Notes: generated from the sequence alone by a model not told the origin. Positions 24,546-34,272 are shown, counted from the stretch's first letter. The stretch: 64,000 bases of DNA from Tupaia tana (GCA_026018925.1 JAKSZU010000002.1:87758475-87822474); one strand, 5' to 3'. Translations and numbers: made by a program.

Positions 24546-24791
24546 TCAAACCACAACAGAAGATAAAGTACATGAGACTGACTTGGTGAAGTATAATTTT
24601 ATGACTTCTGACTAAAACATTGCTGATTTTCTTGTAGACTTTGTTATCTGGTTGTAAGGATTTGTGTCCTGTCTTGAGATATGGATAGGTTCATGTACCT
24701 ACCATTTGAACAGAATCCTAACCTGTTTCCTCGCTTTACATTTTAAGCAAAGTTCCTTACATTTCTTTTATTTAAGTTAAAACTGTTTTTT

Positions 24792-25051
24792 GTTTTTTTT
24801 GGAGAGGTTTTTGCTATAGGGCGCGTGCACTCGCCAGACAGACAGAGAGAGACAGAGAGATAGAAAGCGAGAAATTACCCCCCGTGGGGGATGGCCACGC
24901 CACAATCCCTTCTCCTCCATTCTCCTCTCGGGATCTTGGGCACGCATGCACACGCGCCCGGCATGAGTTTAAGCCGCCAGGTCCGGGACTCGAACCGTGG
25001 TTGACTACGTGGGAGTCCAGCGACATAGCCATTACGCTAACTGCTGGTCCC
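24792..25051 (-). mobile_element. Young SINE (CYN-like)
   Basis: Complete minus-strand copy (ctgctggtccc end). The target duplication AAAACTGTTTTTT flanks it at 24779-24791 and 25052-25064. Confidence 0.93.
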
Positions 25052-25139
25052 AAAACTGTTTTTTTAATAGTACCAAGTGAACTTGCTATTGAAAATAGTT
25101 GGATTATTTAAGAAATCGTGTGATCAATACAATGTTGCG

Positions 25140-25378
25140 GGGGGGGAAGAATGGAAGACAACTGTAGACACTGGAGATAGTGTGAGAAGAGGGTGGGAAA
25201 GAACAGAGGGTCAGAAATAGGGGTAAAAAAATACTAGAAACTAGAAATGGAAAATTTTTTATAATAACATACATGATTAAGCCACTATGCAGTATATTCT
25301 GGATGGGAAATCACATTTTGCATGCTGTGATGATGCTTAGGGAATGAATGTAAATTAAGTAAAAAAAAAAAAAAAAGG
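25140..25378 (+). mobile_element. L1 3' UTR fragment, copy 1
   Basis: Same text as 25615-25896: ggaaaat...ataacatacatg, ctctggatgg-like cagtatattctggatgggaa, and gggaatgaatgtaaattaag before poly(A). It resembles the 3' UTR of the older L1 near 23640-23890. Confidence 0.65.
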
Positions 25379-25614
25379 TTCAAAAAATAAAAACTAAAAC
25401 TGTTTTTCTTGAAATTAAAAAAAAAGCATTAAAAATACCTATTTGATGACTGCAGTAACCTATATAGCCTCAGCTAGGTGTTACTTTATAGGATGTTCAT
25501 TCTACTCACTGAGTTTTATGCCTAAAGTTTGACTTGTGTTCATGGAAATGTATATATCAGCTGTGCTTCCTATGAAAATATTTAGATTAATTAAGATCTT
25601 TAGTGACTCAATAA

Positions 25615-25896
25615 AATGTGTGTGTGTGGGGGGGGAGTATAGAAAGCAAACATAGATACCAGAGACAGTGTGGGAGGAGAGTGGGAGATGGCAGAGGGTA
25701 AGAGATAGGGAATCAAGGATGGGGAAAAAAAAGCAAAACATACAGGAAACAAGAAATGGAAAATTATTTGTTGACAATAACATGCATGTTGATGTGCTTG
25801 ATTGAGCCAATACACAGTGTACTCTGGATGGAAAAATCTCATTTTCTATGCTGTAATGATGTACAGGGAATGAATGTAAATAAAGAAATTTAAAAA
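25615..25896 (+). mobile_element. L1 3' UTR fragment, copy 2
   Basis: Aligns by eye with 25140-25378, ending gaatgaatgtaaataaagaa. Both are 5'-truncated insertions of one L1 family in the same orientation. Confidence 0.65.
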
Positions 25897-25904
25897 AATA
25901 GACA

Positions 25905-26032
25905 TATACTCTGTTGGTGCCTTGACCTGGGACTTCTAGTCTCCAGAACTACAAGAAATAAATTTCTGTTGCTATAAGCCATTTGGTCTATGGAATTTTT
26001 GCTGCACTAACCCATATGGTCTAAGACACTAG
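25905..26032 (+). mobile_element. MaLR-type LTR relic, right part
   Basis: gttggtgccttgacctggga, ccagaactacaagaaataaa (with the AATAAA signal) and ggtctaagacactag complete the element begun at 24293. Confidence 0.6.
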
Positions 26033-26128
26033 AAAACCTTGAATTATATAAATATTATAATTCATACTTTATTTTTATTACCTTCTCCTCTTTTCTTTAT
26101 ACTATCTAATTGTCTTATATTGTAAATA

Positions 26129-26140
26129 TGTGTGTGTGTG

Positions 26141-26171
<31 letters not shown>

Positions 26172-26172
26172 A
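26129..26172 (+). repeat. (TG)n microsatellite
   Basis: TG run with one TTTG interruption. Confidence 0.95.
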
Positions 26173-26595
26173 TAAAGGCAAAGTAAATGTCTGAGTGGTT
26201 TCTAGGAATAACACGTTTGTTATGAATATAAAAATTAAACTCATTTACTCCTTTGTCTCTTTTATGAAATAACCTAGAGTTGCTTGGTATAAAATCTCAA
26301 AAAATAACCCTTAAGTTATTGGGTGATTCTTTGGGATATAATTTTCTTTCATCAAATATAAGTTACAGGAAGACTCCCTTAATAAATCATTACTGATCTT
26401 CCTAGATCAGGCTCTTCTTTTCTCCCTTGATACCTTAAAGATGCTACACCACCTCTTTATTAACCTTGATATATAATAGATGAAAACCAAACTATACTAG
26501 CAAGCACACTTCTAGAAATATATCCAACAGAAATATTAACAAGAGCAAAAAAAAAAGATATAGATAGATAGATAGATACATGTGTGTAGCAATAC
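26173..26595. other. Intron 1, no gene recognised
   Basis: A short L1 ORF2-like scrap (tctagaaatatatccaacag) near 26510 and a GATA run at 26560; otherwise nothing. Confidence 0.5.
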
Positions 26596-26669
26596 TATTG
26601 GGTTGTTGGAAAAGTCATAACACATTTTTGCATAGAAAAATATTTCATGACTTTTCTGAAGATCTGATA
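26596..26669. mobile_element. Palindromic mariner-type MITE, copy 2 (74 bp)
   Basis: Starts TATTGGGTTGTTGGAAAAGT, ends with the inverted form tgacttttctgaagatctgata. Shorter spacer than the other copies. Confidence 0.8.
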
Positions 26670-26869
26670 TTTTAATAGCAAATACTGTAAATAATATAAG
26701 TTTATCTATTTATTCCTCTTCAAATACTTTTTGAAACAGATACTGTACTAGGTCATATTAAGAATTTAGATATTTATCACAGAGCAATAAAAAAACTGAA
26801 ATACTTAACAGACAGCACAAGACATGACCAGATATCTTTTATATACAGACTGAAAAATTAGTTCAAGAA

Positions 26870-27440
26870 CAATGAGACAGAAGCAGAGTCCCTTTTAGAA
26901 ACTACTAGTGTAAGTAGGTGATGATTAAAGGCCAGTGGTACAAATGGAAAAGATTGGGCAGACTCAAAAGGGAAAGGTCACAGGACTTGGTGATTAATTG
27001 AAAGTGAGAAGGAAAGGAAAAGAGGATCAATAATGATTCCCAAGCTTCTAGCAAAAATGATTCAATGTATAGTGGCATCATTCACTGAGATGCAAAATCT
27101 GGGGGAGTTTAGAGGGAAAAACCATCAGTCTGCTTTTGACAAGCTGGGTTTGCAATGCTGTTTACATATCCCAAAGGAGATGTCAGGTAAGAGTGGGATT
27201 ATTAGTTCAACACTTAAGACCAGAGACCTGAACTAGAAAAGTTAATTTATGAGTCATCTGAGTATAAAAAGTAATTGAGATAAGGATAGAGATGAGTCAC
27301 AAAGAAAAACAGTATTAAGGAGAAAATACAGTTCTAGAACCAACTCTGAAAGTTTTTTAACATTTAACAGCTGGATAGAGAAGGCTGAACTTACAAAAGA
27401 AGCATAGAAAGAGAATCTGGGGAGGAAAACTAGAAGTAAG
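26870..27440 (+). repeat. Ancient dispersed repeat, family not identified
   Basis: acaggacttggtgattaatt, aatgattcccaagcttctag and catcattcactgagatgcaa are text I associate with an old mammalian dispersed repeat but cannot name. The region at 47200-48140 appears to be another part of the same family. The small open frame 27033-27236 has no sign of being a gene. Confidence 0.45.
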
Positions 27441-27475
27441 TGAGGTGGCAGAGCATGACTAAAAGTATAAACACA

Positions 27476-27702
27476 GGGTCAGTTGGTGCAATGATTAAGG
27501 TAGCCACCATGCAATGGGAATTCCCCATGGCCAACAGTGCAGTTCAAGTCCTGGACCTGGTGTCTTGAAAAACATGCCAGGTGCATATGCAAGCAAGTCC
27601 AACATCTGGAGAGAATAGAGAAGAGGTTGTGGCATCGCTGTGTCTCCAGGAGGTGCTGCCTCCCCACCCCCCTTGTGTGCATGCCTTATAACAAAAAAAA
27701 AG
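27476..27702 (+). mobile_element. tRNA-derived SINE, subfamily C
   Basis: Head gggtcagttggtgcaatgat, gtgcagttcaagtcctggac box B region, tail ccttataacaaaaaaaa. Confidence 0.75.
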
Positions 27703-27705
27703 TTT

Positions 27706-27780
27706 ATATATAAATTGTTTTACATATATAATATATATATAATATATTATATATATATATATATGTTGTTTATATATATA
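27706..27780 (+). repeat. AT-dinucleotide-rich microsatellite
   Basis: Imperfect TA/ATAT runs between a SINE tail and an L1 3' end. Confidence 0.85.
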
Positions 27781-27794
27781 AACACAGACTAAAA

Positions 27795-27950
27795 GACGAG
27801 ATGGGGAGGTGTGGTGTTATCGGTTGAAGATATTCTGATCAACTGGACTGGGGAGAAATGTTCACATATTGAAATGTTCACTTTGTAAGCTAAAGCGATT
27901 GAATGTATAAAAATTGTTTTAAATAAATAAATAAATAAACAAACTGGATA
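27795..27950 (+). mobile_element. 5'-truncated L1 3' end
   Basis: gatggggaggtgtggtgtta and ggggagaaatgttcacatat match the 3' UTR of the L1 at 19885-19960 closely. It ends in an (AAAT)n tail. Confidence 0.9.
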
Positions 27951-28690
27951 GATGCATGTCTGACTCTTAACAGTGGTTACATCTGGGACATAGAATTGGA
28001 TAAAGCAGTATTATTTTATTCTAAACTACTCTGAATTGGATTTGTTTAAAAGAGTAAGTGTTACTTCTTAGTTTACTAAAAAGATTACTGATGATTCTCA
28101 CTAGTCAGTACAAGACTAAGAACAATTTAAATGTTATCTCGTCAATACACACGATTATTGAAAAGGTCACATATATATATGTAATTTATAATGTTCATGA
28201 AAAACTATATATCATTATCTTACTAGGAATTCTTCATTCTTCATTGGTTTTTTGAATTACTCATTTCATATACACACGTTTTAGGCGACTCTCAAACTAT
28301 TTTCTAGTAAAGTGTCTTTTAGAAGGTGAGTCATTATCTTTGGGTTTAGCCTAAAGAAAAAAACAAAAATTAATAAAAAAATAAGTTTTATTTTGAGAAA
28401 TTTTTACATTCAGGGCTACAGTAAGTGTATTTCTCCTATTCTCACTGAATAAAACTTAAGACACTGAATATTATATACAAAAAAACATGACTTTGCAAGG
28501 CAAAGAAAAGAAAGCAGATCACCCAGGGGCACTGAGACTAAGGAGTGACACACTAGTGAATTACCTGGGTTTCCTTTTCGCCTTATAGATCCCATCCTTG
28601 AATCTGAAGAAGCCAGAAACAACAGACAGAAGAAAACACAAAAGCCCACTCACTCTAGCCAAAGGAAAACAAAGGGGCAGCCGAACGAGA
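27951..28690. other. Intron 1, no gene recognised
   Basis: AT-rich unique sequence. Confidence 0.5.
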
Positions 28691-29374
28691 AGAAACCTTT
28701 TAGATAATTCATATCCTAATCCTGTCAGATATCACTGAAAAACTGACCCACATCCACCCACACTGTGAAGAGCACGTGGGGGTGCCTAGGAGTTCCACAC
28801 GCACCAGGCTGTACTGAAGCTCCTCACTCCACACACTAGGGTGGTGTCAGAGAAGACCAAGGAGAGGGATGAGACTTTGAGAACCATCCCCTTGGTATAT
28901 TAGCAGAGACCAGATGGGGAAGTAGACTTCCACCTCCACTGACTAGTAATGATGTGCCATTCTCCATTCCCAGTGAAGGGGTATCAAAGGAGGCCTCATG
29001 GAGGGTCAGGACTCTTACCTCCTTGCCACCAACACCATCAGTGGAGATCATGTGGGAAGCCATGACAAGGCTCCGACCTCTCTCAGGCAGAGAGGTATTA
29101 GTGGAGACCTGGTAGAGAGTTGAAACTCACTCACTGAGTAGTAATGAGGATTCTAATCTCTCTGGTTATTAATAAAGACTAAGTGGGGAACTGGATAATG
29201 AGTGACTCCATTCTTCTGCCAGAGGAGTGTGAGAGGAATGTGGTTGAAACTGAGGGGTTATATGTGATCCAATGTCTCTTTACATAATGCCAAAAATATC
29301 CAGATTTCTATAGAAAGTCACTCATTATATCAAGGACCAGGAAAATCTCAAACTGCATGAAAAAGAGGATGCTT

Positions 29375-29664
29375 GGGACCAGCAGTTAGTGTAATGGCTA
29401 TGTCGCTGGACTCCCACGTAGTCGACCGCGGTTCGAGTCCCGGACCCGGCGGCTTAAACTCACGCCGGGCGCGTGTGCGTGCGTGCCCAAGATCCCGAGA
29501 GGAGAATGGAGGAGAAGGGATTGCGGTGTGGCCATCCCCCCTGGGGGGTGATTTCCTGCTTTCTATCTCTCTGTCTCTCTCTGTCTGTCTGGCGAGCGTA
29601 CACGCCCTATAGCAAAAACCTCTCCAAAAAAAGAAAAAAAAAAAAAAGAGAGAGAAAAAAAAAA
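29375..29664 (+). mobile_element. Young SINE (CYN-like), near-consensus copy
   Basis: Carries GTCGACCGCGGTTCGAGTCC and CTCACGCCGGGCGCGTGTGC with CpGs intact, so it is one of the youngest copies here. Target duplication AAAAGAGGATGCTTGG lies on both sides (near 29361-29376 and 29664-29679). Confidence 0.95.
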
Positions 29665-29820
29665 AAAGAGGATGCTTGGTAGACCCAACATCAAGATGAC
29701 AGAGATGTTAAAACTGACAAAGATTTGAAAGCCTCAACAACCCATGAGAATATGTTTCAAACAAATGAAAACTCAGGAAGTCTCAGCAAAGAAATAGAAA
29801 GTCTAAAGAAGAACCAAATG

Positions 29821-30074
29821 GGGACCAGCAGATAGCGTAATGGCTATGTCGCTGGACTCCCACGTAGTCGACCGCGGTTCACGTCCTTGACCAGGTGGCT
29901 TAAAATTTAATGCCGGGCGCGTGTGCGTGCATGCCCAAGATCCCGGAGAACGGAGGAGAAGGGATTGCAGCGTGATATCCTCCCTGGGGGGTGATTTCTC
30001 TCTTTCTGTCTCTCTGTCTCTCTCTGTCTGTCTGGCAAGCGCACGTGCCCTATAGCAAAAAATTCTCAAAAAAG
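29821..30074 (+). mobile_element. Young SINE (CYN-like)
   Basis: Full-length plus-strand copy; target duplication AGAAGAACCAAATG at 29807-29820 and 30075-30088. Confidence 0.95.
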
Positions 30075-30447
30075 AGAAGAACCAAATGAAAATTTTAAAA
30101 GTAAAAGATACAACAACTGAAATTTTTAAAAAAGAAGATATAACCATGAAAATTATCCAGTTCAAATAAGAAATAAGAGCAAGAAAAATGGGGTGGGAAA
30201 ATTAAAAAAAGAAAGAAAACAAACAAAAAAACCAGAGCCTTAGGAACCTGTGTTATTATAACAAAGATCTAAAACTCATGCAATCTGAGTCATGAAAGGA
30301 GAAGAAAACAATGGTAGAGCTGAAGAAATACTCAAAATAATACCTGAAACTCTTCAATTTTAGTGAGCTATAAACAAACAGATTCTCTAATTTTAGCTAT
30401 CAACTCATCCAATTCTGATCTCTCCCATGCCCTTCTGTCACTATCTC

Positions 30448-30457
30448 AGAAGCTATT
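30448..30457 (+). repeat. Target-site duplication, left copy, of the composite retroelement
   Basis: AGAAGCTATT, repeated at 33138-33147 directly after the poly(A). Confidence 0.9.
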
Positions 30458-30459
30458 GT

Positions 30460-30760
30460 CAATGGCGCCTGAGATCTAGACATTCTGGGAGAAAGGAAGA
30501 TGTCCCACTCCTAACTGGGCCTCCAGCATACAAAACCCACATGAACAGCCCTTCTTCAAGAGAAAGCCTGCTCAATGGCGCCTGAGATCTAGACATTCTG
30601 GGAGAAAGGAAGATGTCCCACTCCTAACTGGGCCTCCAGCATACAAAACCCACATGCCCTTCTTCAAGAGAAAGCCTGCTCAATGGCGCCTGAGATCTAG
30701 ACATTCTGGGAGAAAGGAAGATGTCCCACTCCTAACTGGGCCTCCAGCATACAAAACCCA
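30460..30760 (+). promoter_or_regulatory. Three tandem 5' units (about 113, 108 and 80 bp), promoter-like monomers
   Basis: Units start caatggcgcctgagatctag at 30460, 30573 and 30681 and are almost identical. Unit 1 has 5 extra bases near its end and unit 3 diverges after aaaacccacgtgcac. Tandem 5' monomers at the front of a retroelement recall the promoter monomers of mouse L1; promoter activity here is inferred, not shown. Confidence 0.75.
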
Positions 30761-30825
30761 CGTGCACACTTCCTAACCCTCATATTAAACTTCAAAAGTT
30801 TGGGAAGAAACCAACCATCCACCAG

Positions 30826-31626
30826 ATGACTAGAAATCGCTGCAGGACCACAAGAAATATGGAGAAGCAGGAAAATGCCCCTCTTCCAATTGAAACGGAT
30901 AGCTCCTCTTCATCCACACACAGTTCAAGGGAATTCATGGAAATGTCTGATAAACAATTCAGATCATTCATAATGGCAAAGCTAACAGAGATCGAAGAGA
31001 AGAGAGACAAGGAACTGCTGAAGGGGAAGGAGAAAGGAGTTGAAGAGTTCTAGGAGGTGAGGAAATTCATGCAAGATCTAAAAGAGGAGTTTCACACTTT
31101 ACAAAAGAATCAAATGGAGCTGTTAGAGATGAAGGCTATAATACAAGAAGTCAAAATCTCCCTTGAAAGTATTAAAAGCAGACTAGATCATTCAGAAAAT
31201 GGAATCTCTAATGTAGAAGAGAAAATGACTGGCCTAGAAAGGTCCACCATAAAGACTGAGAAAATGGCCCAAAACTTTGAGAATAATATGCAAGAAGTAC
31301 TAGATACAATTAAACGTCCAGGGGCGGCAGGCGAGGGCTCCGCCCCGCGTGCCGGCGCGTGGGGGTGGGGAGGCGGGCGCGGGGGCTCCAATCCACGTGC
31401 TGGGGTGTGGGGTCAGGGCGCGGGGGCTCCGCTCCACGTGCCCTGTCTGGAGGTCCGGCCCGACGGGCTCTACCCCACGTGCCGTGGCCGGGGCTCTGTC
31501 CTGTGTGCCATGGCTGGGGTCTGCCCCGCGTGCCGTGGCCGGGGTCTGCCCCGCGTGCCTTGGCCGGGGTCTGTCCCGCGTGCCGTGGCCGGGGCTCTGC
31601 CCCGTGTGCCGTGGCCGGGGCTCTGA
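30826..31626 (+). pseudogene. L1 ORF1 N-terminal half, running in frame into the VNTR
   Basis: MTRNRCRTTRNMEKQENAPL opens it, followed by a Ser-rich stretch and MSDKQFRSFIMAKLTEIEEK. A TAG at 31051-31053 interrupts it; the homologous L1 at 20610 has CAA there, so CAG to TAG is likely. It resumes EVRKFMQDLKEEFHTLQKNQ with heptad-like coiled-coil text to VLDTIKRP, where the RRM domain of ORF1 would begin. From 31314 the frame continues as Ala/Gly/Pro/Arg-rich VNTR translation to 31626. The coiled-coil (trimerisation) half is kept while both nucleic-acid-binding domains are absent. Confidence 0.85.
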
Positions 31627-32752
31627 CCCCGCGTGCCTTGGCCGGGGTCGGTCCCGCGTGCCGTGGCCGGGGCTCTGACCCCGTGTGCCATGGCCGGGGT
31701 CTGCCCCGCGTGCCTTGGCCGGGGTCTGCCCCGTGTGCCGTGGCCGGGGCTCTGCTCCGCGTGCCGTGGCCGGGGCTCTGACCCCGCGTGCCTTGGCCGG
31801 GGTCTGTCCCGCGTGCCGTGGCCGGGGCTCTGACCCCGCGTGCCATGGCCGGGGTCTGCCCCGCGTGCCTTGGCCGGGGTCTGCCCCGTGTGCCGTGGCC
31901 GGGGCTCTGTCCTCGCGTGCCGTGGCCGGGGTCTGCCCCCGCGTGCCGTGGCCGGGTTCTGCCCCGCGTGCCGTGGCCGGGACTCTGCCCTGCGTGCCGT
32001 GGCCGGGGCCCTGTCCCGCGTGCCGTGGCCGGGGTCTGCACCCGTGTGCCGTGGCTGTGGTCCTGTCCCCGCATGCTGTGGCCGGGGTCTACCCCGCGTG
32101 CCGTGGCCGGGGTCTGCCCCCGCGTGCCGTGGCCAGGTTCTGCCCCTGCGTGCCGTGGCCGGGGCCCTGTCCCACGTGCCGTGGCCGGGGTTCTGCCCCG
32201 CATGCCGTGGCCGTGGTCCTGTCCCCGCGTGCCGTGGCCGGGGTCTGCCCCGTGTGCCATGGCCGGGGTCTGCCCTCTCGTGCCGTGGCCGGGGTTCTGC
32301 CCCGCGTGCCGTGGCCGGGGTTCTTCCCTGCGTGCCGTGGCCGGGGCCTGCCCCTGTGTGCCGTGGCCGGGGCCTGCCCCCGCGTGCCGTGGCCGTGGTC
32401 CTGTCCCCGCGTGCTGTGGCCGGGGTCTGCCCCGTGTGCCGTGGCCGGGGTCTGCCCCCTCGTGCCGTGGCCGGGTTCTGCCCCACGTGCCGTGGCCGGG
32501 GCTCTGCCCCGCGTGCCGTGGCCGGGCTCTGCCGCGCGTGCCGTGGCCCGGCTCTGCCCCGCGTGCCGTGGCCGGGGGTCTGCCCCCGTGTGCCGTGGCC
32601 GGGGTCTTCCCCCGCGTGCCGTGGCCGGGGCTCTGCCCCCGCGTGCCGTGGCCGGGGCTCTGCCCCGCGTGCCGTGGCCTGGCTCTGCCCCGCGTGCCAT
32701 GGCCGGGGCTCTGCCCCCGCGGGCCGTGGCCGGGATCTGCCCCGCGTGCCGC
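31314..32752 (+). repeat. GC-rich VNTR, about 50 units of 25-27 bp, CpG-dense
   Basis: Units read CCGTGGCCGGGGTCTGCCCC plus GCGTG, with 25-, 26- and 27-bp variants (GGTCTG, GGCTCTG, GACCCC). The first about 150 bp are less regular. CCGTGG and CCTTGG starts alternate in 31540-31890, a higher-order pattern. Stops are rare, so several frames on both strands stay open for 350-500 codons; these are repeat artefacts. The region is a CpG island-like block in otherwise AT-rich intron. Confidence 0.95.
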
Positions 32753-33115
32753 AACCGCTGATGGCTGTCTCTGCTTTCCTGAGCCGCGTTCCTGAAACTG
32801 TGTTCCATGGAGATTCACTTACATTTGCGGGGCTGCACGAGACCCACCCTTGGTCCAGCCCTGAGTGCAGTCTACGTTTCCTATTGTTGGGAACTTTATG
32901 ATCTGATAATTGGAAAAAAAAAATCATGTTTATCATAAAAAATAATTAGAATAATAATAATAATGATTGGGGGAAACATAGGAAAGATATTGAATGTTGA
33001 AGTGGGGAGATTAATGTCTCTGTACTGACTGACATGCATGGCATTCCCTTTTGAAAAAGCAATGTAATACACTGTAAAGTTATATGTAATTCAATGTAAT
33101 AAAAAAATAGATAAT
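32753..33115 (+). other. 3' module of the composite element
   Basis: 32753-32905 is unrecognised single-copy text. 32940-33115 (ttaatgtctctgtactgact, atgcatggcattccc) resembles the L1 3' UTR near 23800-23840 (taatgtctttgacttgacta, cactgcattc). It ends aatgtaataaaaaaataga, with AATAAA just before the A-tail. Confidence 0.6.
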
Positions 33116-33137
33116 AAAAAAAAAAAAAAAAAAAAAA

Positions 33138-33147
33138 AGAAGCTATT
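33138..33147 (+). repeat. Target-site duplication, right copy, of the composite retroelement
   Basis: AGAAGCTATT following the poly(A) at 33116-33137. Confidence 0.9.
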
Positions 33148-33324
33148 AGTGCAGAAAGTGCACAAACTTGGTAGAGTCAATATGAACTTTCTGGCATTTC
33201 AATATTCTGTGCTAATGGCAAAGACAAAAGAAAACAAAACCTAGGATGTTCTTCAACCAGCTGCCTTTTTGAGAAGGCGGATTCTTTTCCAGTAGAGCAC
33301 TTTGATAACCTTACCAAAAAATTT

Positions 33325-33395
33325 TTGAAATCACATAGATTTTTATAATATAAATTTCCATGACATTTTGAAGACACTGTACCACATATATGTAT
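33325..33395 (+). mobile_element. Mariner-like DNA transposon scrap
   Basis: gaaatcacatagatttttat and ttccatgacattttgaagac align with the pieces at 45268, 54893 and 61985. Confidence 0.35.
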
Positions 33396-33484
33396 ACAAT
33401 TACTATTTTTTAATTAAAAGTAATATTAATAATAAAAAAGAAGAAATGAGTAGGCTACTTAGTAGTGATGAAAGCAGTTCTTTT

Positions 33485-33756
33485 TTTTTTTTTTTTTTCT
33501 TTTGGAGAGGTTTGTGCTATAGGGCGCGTGCGCTTGCCAGACAGACAGAGAGAGACATAGAGACAGAAAGCGAGAAATCACCCCCCAGGGGGGATGGTCA
33601 CGCTGCAATCCCTTCTCCTCCATTTTCCTCTCAGGATCTTGGGCACGCACGCACATGTGCCCGGTGTGAGTTTTAAACCACCAGGGCCGGGACGCGAACC
33701 GCGGTCGACTATGTGGGAGTCCAGCGACATAGCCATTATGCTAACTGCTGGTTCCC
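33485..33756 (-). mobile_element. Young SINE (CYN-like), left arm of an inverted pair
   Basis: Complete minus-strand copy, target duplication AAAGCAGTTCTTTT-like at 33471-33484 and 33757-33770. The next SINE, 207 bp away, is in the opposite orientation. Confidence 0.93.
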
Positions 33757-33851
33757 AAAGCAGTTTTTTGATTTAGTGATAACATGATTTTTCTACAGTA
33801 GATATGAAAAGACTTAAAAAGACTGTAATTTGGAGGACCAAATTGTTACGT

Positions 33852-33853
<2 letters not shown>

Positions 33854-33882
<29 letters not shown>
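33854..33882 (+). repeat. (TG)n microsatellite
   Basis: About 14 TG units between two opposed SINEs. Confidence 0.95.
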
Positions 33883-33883
<1 letters not shown>

Positions 33884-33963
33884 ATATCTTTTAAGGTAGA
33901 AAACTAATCATTATGGATAATAGGTATTTTTATAGCAAATAGTACATTAAAACATGGAATTCA

Positions 33964-34272
33964 GGGACCAGCAGATGGTGTAATGGCTACGTCGCTGGAC
34001 TCCCATGTAGTTGACGGGCGTTTGAGTCCCAGACCTGGTGGCTTAAACTGATGCAGAGCGCGTGTGCGTGCATGCCCAAGATCCCAAGAGGAGAATGGAG
34101 GAGAAGAGACTGCAGCATGGCCATCCCCCTTAGGGGAGTGATTTCTAGCTTTCTGTCTCTCTGTCTCTCTCTGTCCTGGCGAGCATACGTGCCCTATAGC
34201 AAATATCTCTCAAAAAAAAAAAAAAAATATATATATATAAATAAAACTAAATAATTTTTAAAAACAAATAAA
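33964..34272 (+). mobile_element. Young SINE (CYN-like), right arm of an inverted pair
   Basis: Head GGGACCAGCAGATGGTGTAA; long A/T-rich tail to 34272; target duplication aaacatggaat on both sides. Confidence 0.92.

Larger units (their letters stand above)
28691..30430 (+). mobile_element. Ancient L1/HAL1-type 5' region and ORF1, carrying two young SINEs
   Basis: The text catatatcaaggaccaggaa-like (29320-29350), aaactgacaaagatttgaaa and agtctaaagaagaaccaaat resembles the 5' UTR and ORF1 of old mammalian L1 (L1ME/HAL1) families. Frames are fully decayed. The family name is from memory and uncertain; the L1 nature is likelier. Young SINEs at 29375 and 29821 are inserted in it. Confidence 0.6.
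30458..33137 (+). mobile_element. Composite non-autonomous retroelement: L1 5' units + half ORF1 + VNTR + L1-like 3' end
   Basis: One insertion of about 2.68 kb, bounded by AGAAGCTATT at both ends and finishing in poly(A). Modules in order: three tandem units of about 110 bp (30460-30760), 5' UTR to 30825, L1 ORF1 N-terminal half (30826-31313), GC-rich VNTR (31314-32752), a 3' module whose last part resembles an L1 3' UTR (taatgtct...gcattc text), and an A-tail. No reverse transcriptase or endonuclease is present, so it must have been mobilised in trans, presumably by L1. The build recalls the hominoid SVA and gibbon LAVA elements but uses other parts. It lies in intron 1 of EPM2A, antisense to that gene. 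Confidence 0.82.

Noticed and set aside
29375-29664. Short ORFs repeated across SINEs (MGPAVSVMAMSLDSHVVD..., MCVRAQDPERRMEEKG...)
   Set aside because: They recur wherever the young SINE occurs, in fixed frames of its consensus; no gene context.
30460-30760. CRISPR-like array
   Set aside because: Three long tandem units without spacers in a mammalian retroelement.
31314-32752. GC-rich block as EPM2A exon 1 or a promoter CpG island of the gene
   Set aside because: It is tandem repeat inside a target-duplication-bounded retroelement, and none of its frames gives the laforin N-terminus.
31310-32936. Long open frames (335-502 codons) on both strands over the VNTR
   Set aside because: They exist in several frames at once because the GC-rich 25-27 bp unit lacks stops; their translations are repeats such as PRHAGQSPGHGTRG with no domain.
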